DNA from: Paenibacillus psychroresistens
GTDB lineage: Bacteria; Bacillota; Bacilli; Paenibacillales; NBRC-103111
DNA length: 64,000 bases
Reading direction: 5' to 3'
NCBI RefSeq assembly: GCF_009728935.1
Contig: NZ_CP034235.1
Coordinates: 4,626,001 to 4,690,000 of the forward strand
The notes beneath the pieces are model-generated. The model was given only the letters and a program-made list of their open reading frames with translations. It searched no databases and had not been told where the DNA came from. The stretch's first letter is position 1, and every line of letters starts with the position of its first letter. This document shows positions 1 through 8,678 of this stretch, piece by piece. The translations under genes were made by a program, and so were the position numbers.

Positions 1-374
1 ACTTCAGACTCTTTATACTGGGCAACCCCGATAGTTGTATGCAGAGCTATAGCATCCCAAACCAAGCGAATAGACTCATCCGGTACTCCATTTTGTTGAA
101 GATAGCTGCGAGCAGCGTTGGCCCCATCGACTTCAAAACGTTTATCTGGACTGCTGTATTGCTTAGTAAGTCCTAAATCATGAAATAATGCACTTATATA
201 AAGCAGCTCTAAATCAAATTTCAACCCATTATTCTGACCTTGAATTGCTCCGAATAAATATACGCGGTGGGAATGATTCCATAATAAAGTATCACCGTGC
301 TCACGAAGCAGCTCCGCTGCTCCAACAGCTAATTTACTGTCTGGAATCCTAATATTTGCAATTGTTTTCAACAT
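1..374 (-). CDS. HD-domain phosphohydrolase-like protein (3' end cut by window)
   Basis: Only the first 124 codons are in the window; the C-terminus lies beyond base 1. The start ATG is at 372-374 with a GGAGGAGAT ribosome site at 380-388. The sequence shows a metal-binding HD-domain pattern: His34 in WNHSHRVY and the His65-Asp66 pair in ALFHDLGLT. HD proteins are metal-dependent phosphohydrolases or related hydrolases. The WNHSHR pattern is seen in small HD proteins often labelled cyanamide hydratase-like, but the substrate cannot be read from this fragment. A sigma-A-like promoter lies upstream at 412-441. Family call is fairly secure, function is not. Confidence 0.75.
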   Translation of the reverse strand, partial: MLKTIANIRIPDSKLAVGAAELLREHGDTLLWNHSHRVYLFGAIQGQNNGLKFDLELLYISALFHDLGLTKQYSSPDKRFEVDGANAARSYLQQNGVPDESIRLVWDAIALHTTIGVAQYKESE

Positions 375-411
375 TTATATCTCCTCCAATATTGTATTTT
401 CGTGCTCTTTT

Positions 412-441
412 AGTATAGTGATCCCTTAAATGATTAGTCAA
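412..441 (-). promoter_or_regulatory. Promoter of the HD-domain gene
   Basis: On the minus strand TTGACT (436-441) and TATACT (412-417) are separated by 18 bp, giving a sigma-A-type promoter about 40 bp before the start codon. Recognised by eye from consensus. Confidence 0.55.
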
Positions 442-507
442 TATTATTGATTCTATTATAACCATAGATACAGAGCATCATCCATATATTTTGTTCCACT
501 TTTGCAC

Positions 508-535
508 AAAAAAACCGCCGAAGAATCCTCGACGG
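508..535 (-). terminator. Rho-independent terminator after the 112-aa SOS-type gene
   Basis: On the minus strand a 9-bp stem (527-535 with 515-523, two G-U pairs, 3-nt loop) is followed by seven T residues. It ends the small gene that stops at 568. Confidence 0.75.
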
Positions 536-567
536 AATACTCATCTATATAAACTTCATGCTTCTAA

Positions 568-906
568 TCAGCCCGCATCAAAAAGCTCTAACGTTTGTTG
601 CTGAGGCTTGCGGTCCCAAAGCCTCTTCACATAAGGAACACCTTTAAAAATGAACTGCTTCATAATAATCGAATAACGTTCATTATGAACAGGTGTCTTA
701 CTGCTATATAGAATATCGGCAAGCTCATCAATAAGAACCTGCTCTTCATCGAGGATGATGTCACGACGATCAATCATAATGACTGATCCATCTTCCTTCT
801 TAGCCATGAAGACTAAGCTTTCATATTTCATGCTTGGATTCGAGTCAATGATAGATTCTACTTCTACCTTCTCCTGATTCGTTAGCCAAAGTGCTTGTGT
901 TCCCAT
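568..906 (-). CDS. Small protein of unknown function under a LexA-box promoter
   Basis: I do not recognise the family. The open frame extends back to 963, but that upstream ATG overlaps the -10 box and has no ribosome site. The ATG at 904-906 follows GAGGTGAT with 6 nt spacing, so I set the start there (112 aa). The protein is soluble, rich in acidic and basic residues, with no membrane segment. Its C-terminus ends QQTLELFDAG, which resembles the QLxLF-type sliding-clamp-binding tails of repair proteins; that is inference. The promoter has TGGACA and TATAAT 17 bp apart with a LexA-like box in the spacer, so induction by DNA damage is likely. A terminator follows directly, so the gene is monocistronic. 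Confidence 0.7.
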   Translation of the reverse strand: MGTQALWLTNQEKVEVESIIDSNPSMKYESLVFMAKKEDGSVIMIDRRDIILDEEQVLIDELADILYSSKTPVHNERYSIIMKQFIFKGVPYVKRLWDRKPQQQTLELFDAG

Positions 907-961
907 TAATATCACCTCATTCATATAATGAAGAAGATAATCCTGTTGCGTTTCTATCTTC

Positions 962-990
962 ATTATATAGGAACAAGCGTTCGTTGTCCA
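962..990 (-). promoter_or_regulatory. Promoter with LexA (SOS) operator
   Basis: Minus strand: -35 TGGACA (985-990), 17-bp spacer, -10 TATAAT (962-967). The spacer holds CGAACGCTTGTTCC (970-983). The Firmicute LexA/DinR consensus is CGAAC-N4-GTTCG; the site differs at one outer base. Its position between -35 and -10 is where a repressor would block polymerase. Confidence 0.65.
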
Positions 991-1003
991 GCTTTTTTAG
1001 CAA

Positions 1004-2041
1004 TTAATGGGTATAAATCTCTAAAAGTGGGGATTTTTTCACGTTTACAGAGTGACCATGGAATAAAAATCTAAGTAACTGTGATTTTTCAATCAAAACA
1101 GAAAATATCAAGGGAATAAGTAGTCCAGCTAAGACAAAAATAATCAATCCATACGCAGGGAAATACATTTTAAGCAGAATGTTCAGTGGCATGTGTAGAT
1201 ACATAATGGTAAGGGAATGTTTTCCTAAATTTGCTAATGGTTTTTTCAGCAATGTCATACTCAACAATTGACTCAAATAACAAATTGCAATTGCTAAAAC
1301 AATTGGAATTATTAGATCAAGTGCTAAATTGGTATACACCTGCTGCTTTAAATCCAGATTAAAAGGAAGCTTATGAAAAATAGCTAATATTACAATTACA
1401 ATAGAAGTTAAAACGATTGGTAGGGAGAATTTTAAACTTTTGTAAGTTGATATTATTTGGCGTAGATAATAGCCAATTCCATAATAAGCTAATGTAATTA
1501 AAACAATATCAGCAGCCCAAGGAATCGGATACTTGGTTAATTTAAAGAAAATTTCAATGTGAGCTAAGATAAAGGCAAGACTAATGATGGATATTCGTGC
1601 AGTGTTTGACTTCAGAAACAAACAAATAATTGCAAAAACAATTTGTGTTAAGAACAAACAGGTAATAAACCAGAACACTGCGTAATAGTCAAAAAGCGCT
1701 CTTCCACCATAGAGACTTCGAAAAATGTCTTTGATGAATAAAACTGCCCCCGTTTTATTGTGTGGTAAAGTAAAGAAAAATTTCAAGCTTGCTATTAATA
1801 AAAAAAACATAAAATAGGGGATTAATAACTGTTTTGCTCGTTTATAAATCAAAGCTTTCAGCTCTGACTTAGATGCTATTTGCTTAAATAAATAACCACT
1901 TAATAGGAAAAATAGCGGCATATGGAACCAGAAAAAATAATGGTAAGTGAACGGATTCCCTTCATGGCCAGCTACTACAAGCATAATACCAATTCCCTTG
2001 GCAATATCAATCCAATGCTCTCTTTTATTTTCTTTAAGCAT
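1004..2041 (-). CDS. Acyltransferase family 3 membrane protein
   Basis: Predicted O-acyltransferase that would add acetyl or a similar acyl group to a surface sugar from the membrane. The 345-aa protein has about ten hydrophobic segments and the family N-terminus: REHWIDIAKGIGIMLVVAGH followed by FHMPLFFLLSGYLF, where the conserved His and the Phe-X-Ser-Gly pattern lie. It is the last gene of the EPS locus, 26 bp after the lipoprotein glycosidase. It is shorter than the second acyltransferase at 6026-7198 and lacks any extra C-terminal domain. Acyl group and target sugar are unknown; modification of the EPS is inferred from position. Confidence 0.85.
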   Translation of the reverse strand: MLKENKREHWIDIAKGIGIMLVVAGHEGNPFTYHYFFWFHMPLFFLLSGYLFKQIASKSELKALIYKRAKQLLIPYFMFFLLIASLKFFFTLPHNKTGAVLFIKDIFRSLYGGRALFDYYAVFWFITCLFLTQIVFAIICLFLKSNTARISIISLAFILAHIEIFFKLTKYPIPWAADIVLITLAYYGIGYYLRQIISTYKSLKFSLPIVLTSIVIVILAIFHKLPFNLDLKQQVYTNLALDLIIPIVLAIAICYLSQLLSMTLLKKPLANLGKHSLTIMYLHMPLNILLKMYFPAYGLIIFVLAGLLIPLIFSVLIEKSQLLRFLFHGHSVNVKKSPLLEIYTH

Positions 2042-2067
2042 ATAAATTAAGCCTCCTTAATAACAAA

Positions 2068-4716
2068 CTATTCATAGGCTTTTGCATAGATTTGCAAATC
2101 ATGAATGGACCAGAACTTCCCAGCATACCCTTTTTGAATGATCTTGACATACCTTGCTAGCTTAGGCGGAAACGAGACAACAGTTACCAATCTAGTTCCT
2201 TCTCCAGCCGCCATTGGCCCAGTCCAATGAATGTCATCCTCTGAGGTAAACACTTCATAGCTTTTTGGAAAATCGTACAACGAATCTGCGGAGTCCATAG
2301 TAATTCGTTCAATAGGCTTAGCAATCCCCAAATCAATTTGAAAATATTGATCAGGTACCTGATGTGCCCCTGTATCCCAACGTGTATGTTTGTTGTCGTC
2401 AATGGCCCCCTTGTAATTAGTGCCTACCGTGTTTGAGCTCATTTGCCAATTGGTGCGATCTAAAGGCTTGAGATCCGAGGTGGTTATCTCGGCAATAGCC
2501 GAAACTCCCTCAGCACCTACAGCTTGGATCACGTAATAATAATGGGTATTGTACTCCGTTTTATTATCTAGGTATGATGTGGTTGAAATATTCTCCGCGA
2601 TAGCTTCAAAAGGTCCATTTGGACTCAAGCCTCGTTTAATATTGTAGCCGTGAGCACCTTCAGACTCCAACCAATTCAATTGTATGGATTGCTTTTTCCC
2701 AGGAGAGGCGGATACCCAGCTTGGAGGCTTAACTACTGTACCTTCAGATAATTGTAAAATATATTGCACAGACTCTCCTGGAGCTAAAGTTTCTTTTATG
2801 TTTATTTCTGGTGATGCTTTTAATCCAGTCACATAGCTTCGCGCTGCTTCGTAGGTGTCTCCCTTACCGAACCTTTCTCCTTCATAGGTCGCTGCTTTAG
2901 GCATGGTAACCTTAACATCCATTACCTGTGTAGTCGTATCAAAATTAACGAAATTCAACAAAATTTTATTAGAAACTGCGTTTGTTACAGGTAAAGGCTG
3001 GAGCTTAGAAGTATCAACAGCTCGAAAATAAACCAGCTTATCCGCTAAATCAGCCTTATTATCCAGCTGGTAGGCCAGCGGTTTTCCATGAGTGGCATAT
3101 GCCAAATTCAGTCTGCGCATTACTCCAACACGGGAGTCTGTATCAGGCTGATTATAGTAAATTTCCGTCTTAGCTGGATTGTGATTTTCAAGATTATAGC
3201 CTGTTTTAAATAACGAAAAATCCGGGAAAAATGCAGCATGCTGGACGAACATATCGGCAAAACCTACATGAGCACGGAAAATTCGATCAAAAATGGCTGA
3301 GTACTTCTGCGAAGCTCCATAAATCGCTTTATCCTTATGTGTGTCCGAGGTACCAAATTCCGTATTCAACATTGGCTTTGGCAAGCCATCGGCCGCTCCA
3401 CTAAACGATTTGATGTTCTCCACCAAGCTGCCGCCTTGTGAATCGGAGTAGGAATCACCATAGGAATGCCCATTGGTGAGGTCAGTTATGTATTCCAGCT
3501 CCATACGCTGTTTGGGGTCACGCTCCCAACCATCTGGATCGCCGCATTTTAGAGACTCGCCTTCAATTTGATTTTTACAGCTTTTAGCAGCATAGGTCGA
3601 TGAATATGACCAGCCAGGTGCAACTATTTTTAAGGAAGGCGCATATTTAGCCCGATTTTTATTCAACCACTCTGCAACAGCTAAATCTACAGCTTTCGAA
3701 CGATTGAAAAGACCTGGTTCGTTATCAACTTCGTAATACTGAAAGGAAGAACCATATTCTTCAAGGTAGCTTTTTAAAGTTTGCTGAGCCACATCAGAAA
3801 GTGAACCGTCGGCTTTAAGCTTGACATTACCTGTAAATAAATGAAAGGATACAGCCTGCATATTGTAATCCTTTAACGTCTCATAATAGGAATCAATCGC
3901 TTCACAAGACTTTCCAATATTACTCGCACAGCCTGTTCGCATGATATTCCCGCTATAAGCAATACCCAACCATTTCATTACATAAGGAAGATGCATTACT
4001 GCAGCATCGTCATAATAATATTGATTATTATTAACATTAGTTCCCGTTTGAATATAACTGCCATGGATCGGTTCTTGGGCTGGCGCATTCAATACCGTCA
4101 TACCAAGCTCATCCCAAGTCCACCAGAGATACTTACTTTCACTAGCTGAACAGTAAAGGCAGCGAATCGCTTGCAGCTTTAACTCGTTTGCACCTAATTT
4201 CAGCATTTCTTTAGGAATATAAAGCTCATAGGTTTTATGAAAAGCGGATGATGCATCTGCACCCTCTACTCCTGCGATTTGAATAATTCCCGATAATTGC
4301 TGATTAGAGAACACAGCCATTTGTGGAATCGCTTTGCTGGCATTATTGATTTTCACATGAAATAAAACCCCATTCGCCGGGATTTTCTTTAATGTGTATT
4401 GCAGATTAAGATCAGCGTTTTGAGCTGCGTTCATCCCTGCATCCAGAATATTCTGAGCTGCAATTCCCGTAGACACCGATTTTTGAGCTTCTCCATCAGC
4501 TTGCCCCAGCCTCCAAAGCTCCCAATCCTTCGTTGGAGTCTGCCATTCCTCTGACTTAACCTGTAGCGCTGCTGTTTGCGTAGGTGAATTAAGCGATGAC
4601 TGTGATCCAGCTCCCTGCTGCTTTTTCATTCCAGATTTCATAGCACTACAGCCTACAATCAAGAATACAAGCAGCATTAATAAACCGAGAGTTTTGAAGA
4701 TCGTGGGAGCTCTCAT
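2068..4716 (-). CDS. Lipoprotein glycosidase, clan GH-A type, with FN3 and F5/8C domains
   Basis: An 882-aa surface lipoprotein. A type II signal ends in IVGC with Cys23 as the lipid-modified residue. A (beta/alpha)8-type catalytic region follows at about 220-640, with candidate acid/base Glu333 in YYEVDNEPG and candidate nucleophile Glu453 in NTEFGTS, the pattern of clan GH-A enzymes. A fibronectin type III domain spans about 667-750 and a discoidin (F5/8 type C) sugar-binding domain about 755-882. The ATG overlaps the stop of the GH26 gene by 4 nt, so the two are translationally coupled. I could not assign a numbered GH family. Inferred role: binding and trimming the EPS made by this locus, or a plant polymer. 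Confidence 0.75.
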   Translation of the reverse strand: MRAPTIFKTLGLLMLLVFLIVGCSAMKSGMKKQQGAGSQSSLNSPTQTAALQVKSEEWQTPTKDWELWRLGQADGEAQKSVSTGIAAQNILDAGMNAAQNADLNLQYTLKKIPANGVLFHVKINNASKAIPQMAVFSNQQLSGIIQIAGVEGADASSAFHKTYELYIPKEMLKLGANELKLQAIRCLYCSASESKYLWWTWDELGMTVLNAPAQEPIHGSYIQTGTNVNNNQYYYDDAAVMHLPYVMKWLGIAYSGNIMRTGCASNIGKSCEAIDSYYETLKDYNMQAVSFHLFTGNVKLKADGSLSDVAQQTLKSYLEEYGSSFQYYEVDNEPGLFNRSKAVDLAVAEWLNKNRAKYAPSLKIVAPGWSYSSTYAAKSCKNQIEGESLKCGDPDGWERDPKQRMELEYITDLTNGHSYGDSYSDSQGGSLVENIKSFSGAADGLPKPMLNTEFGTSDTHKDKAIYGASQKYSAIFDRIFRAHVGFADMFVQHAAFFPDFSLFKTGYNLENHNPAKTEIYYNQPDTDSRVGVMRRLNLAYATHGKPLAYQLDNKADLADKLVYFRAVDTSKLQPLPVTNAVSNKILLNFVNFDTTTQVMDVKVTMPKAATYEGERFGKGDTYEAARSYVTGLKASPEINIKETLAPGESVQYILQLSEGTVVKPPSWVSASPGKKQSIQLNWLESEGAHGYNIKRGLSPNGPFEAIAENISTTSYLDNKTEYNTHYYYVIQAVGAEGVSAIAEITTSDLKPLDRTNWQMSSNTVGTNYKGAIDDNKHTRWDTGAHQVPDQYFQIDLGIAKPIERITMDSADSLYDFPKSYEVFTSEDDIHWTGPMAAGEGTRLVTVVSFPPKLARYVKIIQKGYAGKFWSIHDLQIYAKAYE

Positions 4717-5825
4717 GGCAAACTCTCGATTGATGGGATAGTGTTAGGCAATATTCCATTCATAGGGTCGATATTCAGCTCATCCCTAGTAAGAATCACA
4801 TCACTATTATAGAAGGAACGAATAGTTGCTGGTGTATTGTCCTCGGTCAGCAGCTTCCCCCAGGTCATCACGTAGACCCATTTCTTTTGATCTTTTTTAA
4901 ATATAGCCGGATTTGGCAGTTGGCCATTTTCGCCTATGGCAATTGGCTTACCATTAGCTAATTTTAATAAATCGGTATAATACTTGACGTCGCTCGTACT
5001 GCCATACACATCTGCAGCAAGAATATCCACTTTGTCAGAGCCTGGATAAGTTAGCTCATATTTATCAGCTGATGCATTGGGGGCATTCGGACTCCATACC
5101 CAGAGTAAATTATTCAATTTATGATAACCAACGAAACGTTCATACATAATATTCCACAGTGATGCGTAATTATTTTTCTTACCCCACCAAAACCAATTGC
5201 CGTTCATTTCATGATAGGGTCTCCACAAAACTGGAACCCCTGTATCCCGAAGCTGCTTCAGATAAACGGCTGCTTTATCCAGATCTTCGATTAATTGCTT
5301 ATATTGAGTTGTCCCTGGGGTAATTATTTTATCAAAATCTTTTTGACTGATTGTTTTTTGCACGTTTGACCAGCATGCACAAGTTCCTGGAAGGCTAGCA
5401 TGATAGGCGATCGTCACAATCCCCCCCGCTTTGTACCATTGAATGGCACTATCCACAACTGCCGATCGTTGAGAAGAGATGAGCTTATCACTCTGATTGA
5501 GTGTTGCTCCCAGCTCATAGCCATGAATCCCAGAGTAAGTATCCGTAATGGTCTTAACCACGTGACTCCATTCGTCCGGACTCTCTAAATAATCGTGTTG
5601 ACCGCTAATCGTCATTTTGCCAGAAAGACTGTATAAATAAGCCAACAGATTCTTGCTGCTTTCTGAAGCTGCTGGATTCACAGGGGTTATCGGTGTTTCG
5701 GAAAGCTGCGAATTAGTAACATGGGTCGGAAAAACCGATGATAGTAAACTGAGAATAAGCACTAGTAAGACTATAATGCTATAAAAGTGAAGTCTGAAAG
5801 GAATTGATATCCTAACACTAAGCAT
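4713..5825 (-). CDS. GH26 endo-beta-mannanase-like enzyme, membrane-anchored or secreted
   Basis: Predicted glycoside hydrolase family 26, which cleaves beta-1,4-mannans and some mixed-linked glucans outside the cell. The frame opens at a TTG at 5855, but AAAGGAAGG sits 6 nt before the ATG at 5823-5825, so I use that start (370 aa). Residues 15-33 form one hydrophobic segment (signal or anchor). The acid/base Glu206 lies in WRPYHEMNGNWFWWG and the nucleophile Glu299 in PIAIGENGQ, both typical of GH26. Its position inside an EPS locus that also encodes a ManC enzyme suggests it acts on the mannose-containing polymer during release or chain-length control. That role is inference. Confidence 0.88.
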   Translation of the reverse strand: MLSVRISIPFRLHFYSIIVLLVLILSLLSSVFPTHVTNSQLSETPITPVNPAASESSKNLLAYLYSLSGKMTISGQHDYLESPDEWSHVVKTITDTYSGIHGYELGATLNQSDKLISSQRSAVVDSAIQWYKAGGIVTIAYHASLPGTCACWSNVQKTISQKDFDKIITPGTTQYKQLIEDLDKAAVYLKQLRDTGVPVLWRPYHEMNGNWFWWGKKNNYASLWNIMYERFVGYHKLNNLLWVWSPNAPNASADKYELTYPGSDKVDILAADVYGSTSDVKYYTDLLKLANGKPIAIGENGQLPNPAIFKKDQKKWVYVMTWGKLLTEDNTPATIRSFYNSDVILTRDELNIDPMNGILPNTIPSIESLP

Positions 5826-5881
5826 AGGCAATCCTTCCTTTCTACTAAAATTCAAATCTACTAAGCCGCGCTCAATTATGC

Positions 5882-5887
5882 TATAAT
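5882..5887 (+). promoter_or_regulatory. -10 box before the 34-aa ORF
   Basis: A perfect TATAAT lies 42 bp before the small plus-strand ORF. No good -35 box is seen at the right spacing, so the call rests on the -10 box alone. Confidence 0.35.
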
Positions 5888-5928
5888 CACGGTAAAATAG
5901 AGATCAGATTTACTAACGGGGGATACTC

Positions 5929-6033
5929 ATGAGCAACAATATAAACAAGCAAAAGCTACCAAAGGGATGCCTTTGGGGCATCCTAATCACAATCCCACTT
6001 TGGCTCGTTATTCTTTATTTTATTTTCAAGTAG
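5929..6033 (+). CDS. Candidate 34-aa single-pass membrane miniprotein
   Basis: A short plus-strand ORF inside the otherwise minus-strand EPS locus. It begins with ATG 6 nt after ACGGGGG and encodes a basic head (NNINKQKLPKG) followed by a hydrophobic stretch of about 18 residues (CLWGILITIPLWLVILYF) ending in FK. This is the layout of a small membrane protein. It is tail-to-tail with the acyltransferase at 6026-7198 and overlaps its stop by 8 bp. A TATAAT box lies upstream. No family is recognised. It could be a chance ORF, but ribosome site, promoter box and composition all point the same way. Confidence 0.5.
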   Translation: MSNNINKQKLPKGCLWGILITIPLWLVILYFIFK

Positions 6034-7198
6034 TAGTTTGAGCTGAAGGTGCTTTATTACTCTTCTCTCCACGCTTGATATATTTCGCTCCCCATTTACC
6101 TATCGCAACTGAGGGCAGCTCAATATGGGAATAAGCAAATTTGGATAATACAAAGGTTACTACAAGTGTAAGAATGTATATAACCCAAAGCGGTAAATTA
6201 TCGTTGAAAAATTGCATGAATACATAAAGCACAATTAAGTGGTAGAGATAGATACTGTACGAGGTTTTTCCAACGAAAAGCAGTGCGCTTTTTGCTAAAA
6301 GCTGGCTTACGGTTTGCGATGTTAACGAAAACATGATGAACAACACGGCACCTAAGCTAATGACCCAATTGTCAATCAATCTTAAATGAATGAAGGATAT
6401 CCCCGGGAAAAACCAATAGCTGTAGGTATAAGCTAGTACTCCAATTAACAAACCTGTTACACGCAAGCTTTTCTGAACATTTTTAAACCAGTGGATCCAA
6501 GAATATCTGTGTTTAGCCAGCAAAGCTCCGACGATAAACATCGCTATATAATGAATCGTTATGAAATAATGAATGGTTACTGTAGCTGGTGTAGAGAATT
6601 TGGAATTTAACACGGAACCAATAACAGACAATATTACAGCTACAGACAATGTTATTTTCCAATTCAAACGATTTACCACAAAGAACATGATAAACGGAAA
6701 AATCAATGATATTCTCATTTCATGAATGAGTGACCATACCACTGGATTAAAAGCTTTAAAGTCAAAAATACCAATGAGGAACATATGCTGAAACATCGAT
6801 TTCCAAGTGAAATCATCCTTAAACAGTCCATTGAACCAGTCACTGGCTCCGGCAAAATCTCCTTTGGAGAAGCTCATACTAACTAGCATAGCTATGAGAA
6901 TGGCTACAACATAAGGCAGATAAATCCGACAGATTCTTTTGAAAGCATAAGAAGAATACTGTGTATTGCGGTCTCCATAAAAAGGCAACGAAAGCACGAA
7001 GCCGCTGAGAATGAAGAAGAAGATTACTGCTTCGTATCCAGCCCATGTTATATGCAGCGGCGAATACTTCCACAGATTCACCCAAGCATTATCCGAATGT
7101 GCATCCATGCTTGGCAGCACACTCAGAAAATGCTGCAAGACCACAGTCAGAGCTGCAAGTCCCCGCAATGCATCCAATTGCTGGTAGCGTTCAGGCAT
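6026..7198 (-). CDS. Acyltransferase family 3 membrane protein (OafA-like)
   Basis: Predicted integral-membrane O-acyltransferase that decorates a surface polysaccharide. The ATG at 7196-7198 follows GGGGGAAG by 6 nt and lies 11 bp after the ManC stop; the longer frame to 7255 overlaps manC and has no ribosome site, so I set 390 aa. The N-terminus carries the family motif RYQQLDALRGLAALTVVLQHF, with the conserved Arg and His, followed by about ten membrane segments. It is the first of two such enzymes in the locus, which suggests two distinct acyl decorations on the EPS. Donor and target are not readable. Confidence 0.88.
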   Translation of the reverse strand: MPERYQQLDALRGLAALTVVLQHFLSVLPSMDAHSDNAWVNLWKYSPLHITWAGYEAVIFFFILSGFVLSLPFYGDRNTQYSSYAFKRICRIYLPYVVAILIAMLVSMSFSKGDFAGASDWFNGLFKDDFTWKSMFQHMFLIGIFDFKAFNPVVWSLIHEMRISLIFPFIMFFVVNRLNWKITLSVAVILSVIGSVLNSKFSTPATVTIHYFITIHYIAMFIVGALLAKHRYSWIHWFKNVQKSLRVTGLLIGVLAYTYSYWFFPGISFIHLRLIDNWVISLGAVLFIMFSLTSQTVSQLLAKSALLFVGKTSYSIYLYHLIVLYVFMQFFNDNLPLWVIYILTLVVTFVLSKFAYSHIELPSVAIGKWGAKYIKRGEKSNKAPSAQTTT

Positions 7199-7209
7199 AT
7201 AACTTCCCC

Positions 7210-8598
7210 CTAGCCTATGAATTGATGTAAAGCGATTTGCTTCCATTCCAGACAAATCCGCACGACATCCTCTTCGACCAATTCCATGCCCGATTGTACT
7301 TCAATAAACTCCACATCCGAATCTGCGAATATGCTATGCTTAGTGCCTTCTGGAATTCGCACGACATCTCCCGCTCTAACCTGGTAAGATTTCTCGTTGA
7401 TAATGACAGTAGCCTCACCATTGATCATCGTCCAAATCTCGCTGCGTTTATTGTGATAATGATAGCTGATATTCTTCCCTGCATGGATAAATATCCGCTT
7501 AGTAAGCACTTCGTTGCCTTCGATATATTTCATATAATCAATCACACGATAATGTCCCCAGCGACGCTCTTCATACATCGGTCTCGAATCAATATGATTC
7601 AAAACCTCTTTGATCCGCGGGCTTTCTGCTTTATGAGAAACAAGAATTCCATCCGGGCTGGCAACAATCACTAAATTGGTTGCACCAATGACCGTAACTG
7701 GAATATCCAGCTCATTAATCAGGTGGGTATTGTCACAATCTTCTGTAACAATCCCACTCCCCATCTGATGATTACGCATTTCCTCAGTCAACGTATTCCA
7801 AGTACCTAAATCCTTCCAAATTCCATCATACGGCACAACTACAACATTATCTGCTTTTTCAACAACCTCATAATCGAAGCTAATTTTGGTCAGCAGCTTA
7901 TATTGCTTGCACAGCTCTTCGTAATGAATCGGCAAGCCTTTGGCAATCATGAAATCAATGAGATACTGCAGCCTAAATGCAAATACACCGCAATTCCACA
8001 AAGAATTTTTCTGAATTAATAGCTCTGCTTGCTCCTTATTTGGTTTTTCGCGAAAATGGCTTACTTCCAAATATTTAGTTTCACTTTTGCCCGCTACACT
8101 AAACTCAGGTCCATTGGGTACGATATAACCATATTTTTCAGCAGGATAATTGGGTACAACACCAATCAACGCGATGTTCGCATTGGTTTCATGCAAAACT
8201 TGCTCCAGCTGCTGAACCGTTTGAAAGTACACCTCATCCACATAAGAATCTACTGGCAAAATAGCAACAACTGTATCTAAACTCACACTATCCATCGAAT
8301 ATAAGTAGCTAGCTGCCAAAGCAATGGCCGGAAAGGTATCTCTTCTTTCTGGTTCTACAATAACAGGGACATCCGCATCAAGCTGGTTATGAATCATTTC
8401 AACTTGAGATCTATTAGTCGCTAAGTAAGTTGAATCCGTTAAATCCACTGCCGCTAGCTGCCGCCAAACCCGCTGTACCATGGACTCAAGCTCACCCTCT
8501 GGATTTTCAAGTACCTTGAGAAACTGCTTAGATCTGGAATCATTGGATAGTGGCCATAATCGCTTGCCTGAACCGCCGGATAGAAGAACTAATTTCAT
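7210..8598 (-). CDS. manC: Mannose-1-phosphate guanylyltransferase (type II, with cupin domain)
   Basis: Makes GDP-mannose from mannose-1-phosphate and GTP in the cytoplasm. The N-terminal nucleotidyltransferase domain begins with LSGGSGKRLWPLSNDSRSKQ (residues 6-25), the pyrophosphorylase signature, and FREKPNKEQ is the second conserved block. Residues about 365-445 form a cupin domain with YHYHNKRSEIW and GEATVIINE, as in bifunctional ManC/AlgA enzymes that also have phosphomannose isomerase activity. At 462 aa it matches the bifunctional length. It provides the mannose donor for the GT4 enzymes upstream. No phosphomannomutase gene is in the window. A conserved hairpin precedes its ribosome site. 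Confidence 0.92.
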   Translation of the reverse strand: MKLVLLSGGSGKRLWPLSNDSRSKQFLKVLENPEGELESMVQRVWRQLAAVDLTDSTYLATNRSQVEMIHNQLDADVPVIVEPERRDTFPAIALAASYLYSMDSVSLDTVVAILPVDSYVDEVYFQTVQQLEQVLHETNANIALIGVVPNYPAEKYGYIVPNGPEFSVAGKSETKYLEVSHFREKPNKEQAELLIQKNSLWNCGVFAFRLQYLIDFMIAKGLPIHYEELCKQYKLLTKISFDYEVVEKADNVVVVPYDGIWKDLGTWNTLTEEMRNHQMGSGIVTEDCDNTHLINELDIPVTVIGATNLVIVASPDGILVSHKAESPRIKEVLNHIDSRPMYEERRWGHYRVIDYMKYIEGNEVLTKRIFIHAGKNISYHYHNKRSEIWTMINGEATVIINEKSYQVRAGDVVRIPEGTKHSIFADSDVEFIEVQSGMELVEEDVVRICLEWKQIALHQFIG

Positions 8599-8607
8599 GT
8601 TATTTTA

Positions 8608-8655
8608 CCTCCTAGAGTTTTGTTTTGACAAAACTGACATCGTAAACATAATCCG
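8608..8655 (-). repeat. EPS intergenic hairpin element A (before manC)
   Basis: Minus-strand order: CGGATTATGTTTACG, then stem AGTTTTG / CAAAACT, then CTAGGAGG, then the manC start. It is one of three related elements in the locus (others at 11128-11170 and 21043-21089). The flanks are alike while the stem bases differ but stay paired. The ribosome site lies directly 3' of the stem. Confidence 0.65.
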
Positions 8656-8678
8656 AGTTTTGTTAGAAAAATTTTCTC

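Noticed and set aside
5929-6033. Small ORF dismissed as the acyltransferase terminator region
   Set aside because: No stem with a T run is found here; the ribosome site and hydrophobic profile favour a peptide, so it was kept as a candidate gene.
7210-7674. Plus-strand frame of 145 codons over manC
   Set aside because: No ribosome site, antisense to a conserved cupin domain, no recognisable motif.
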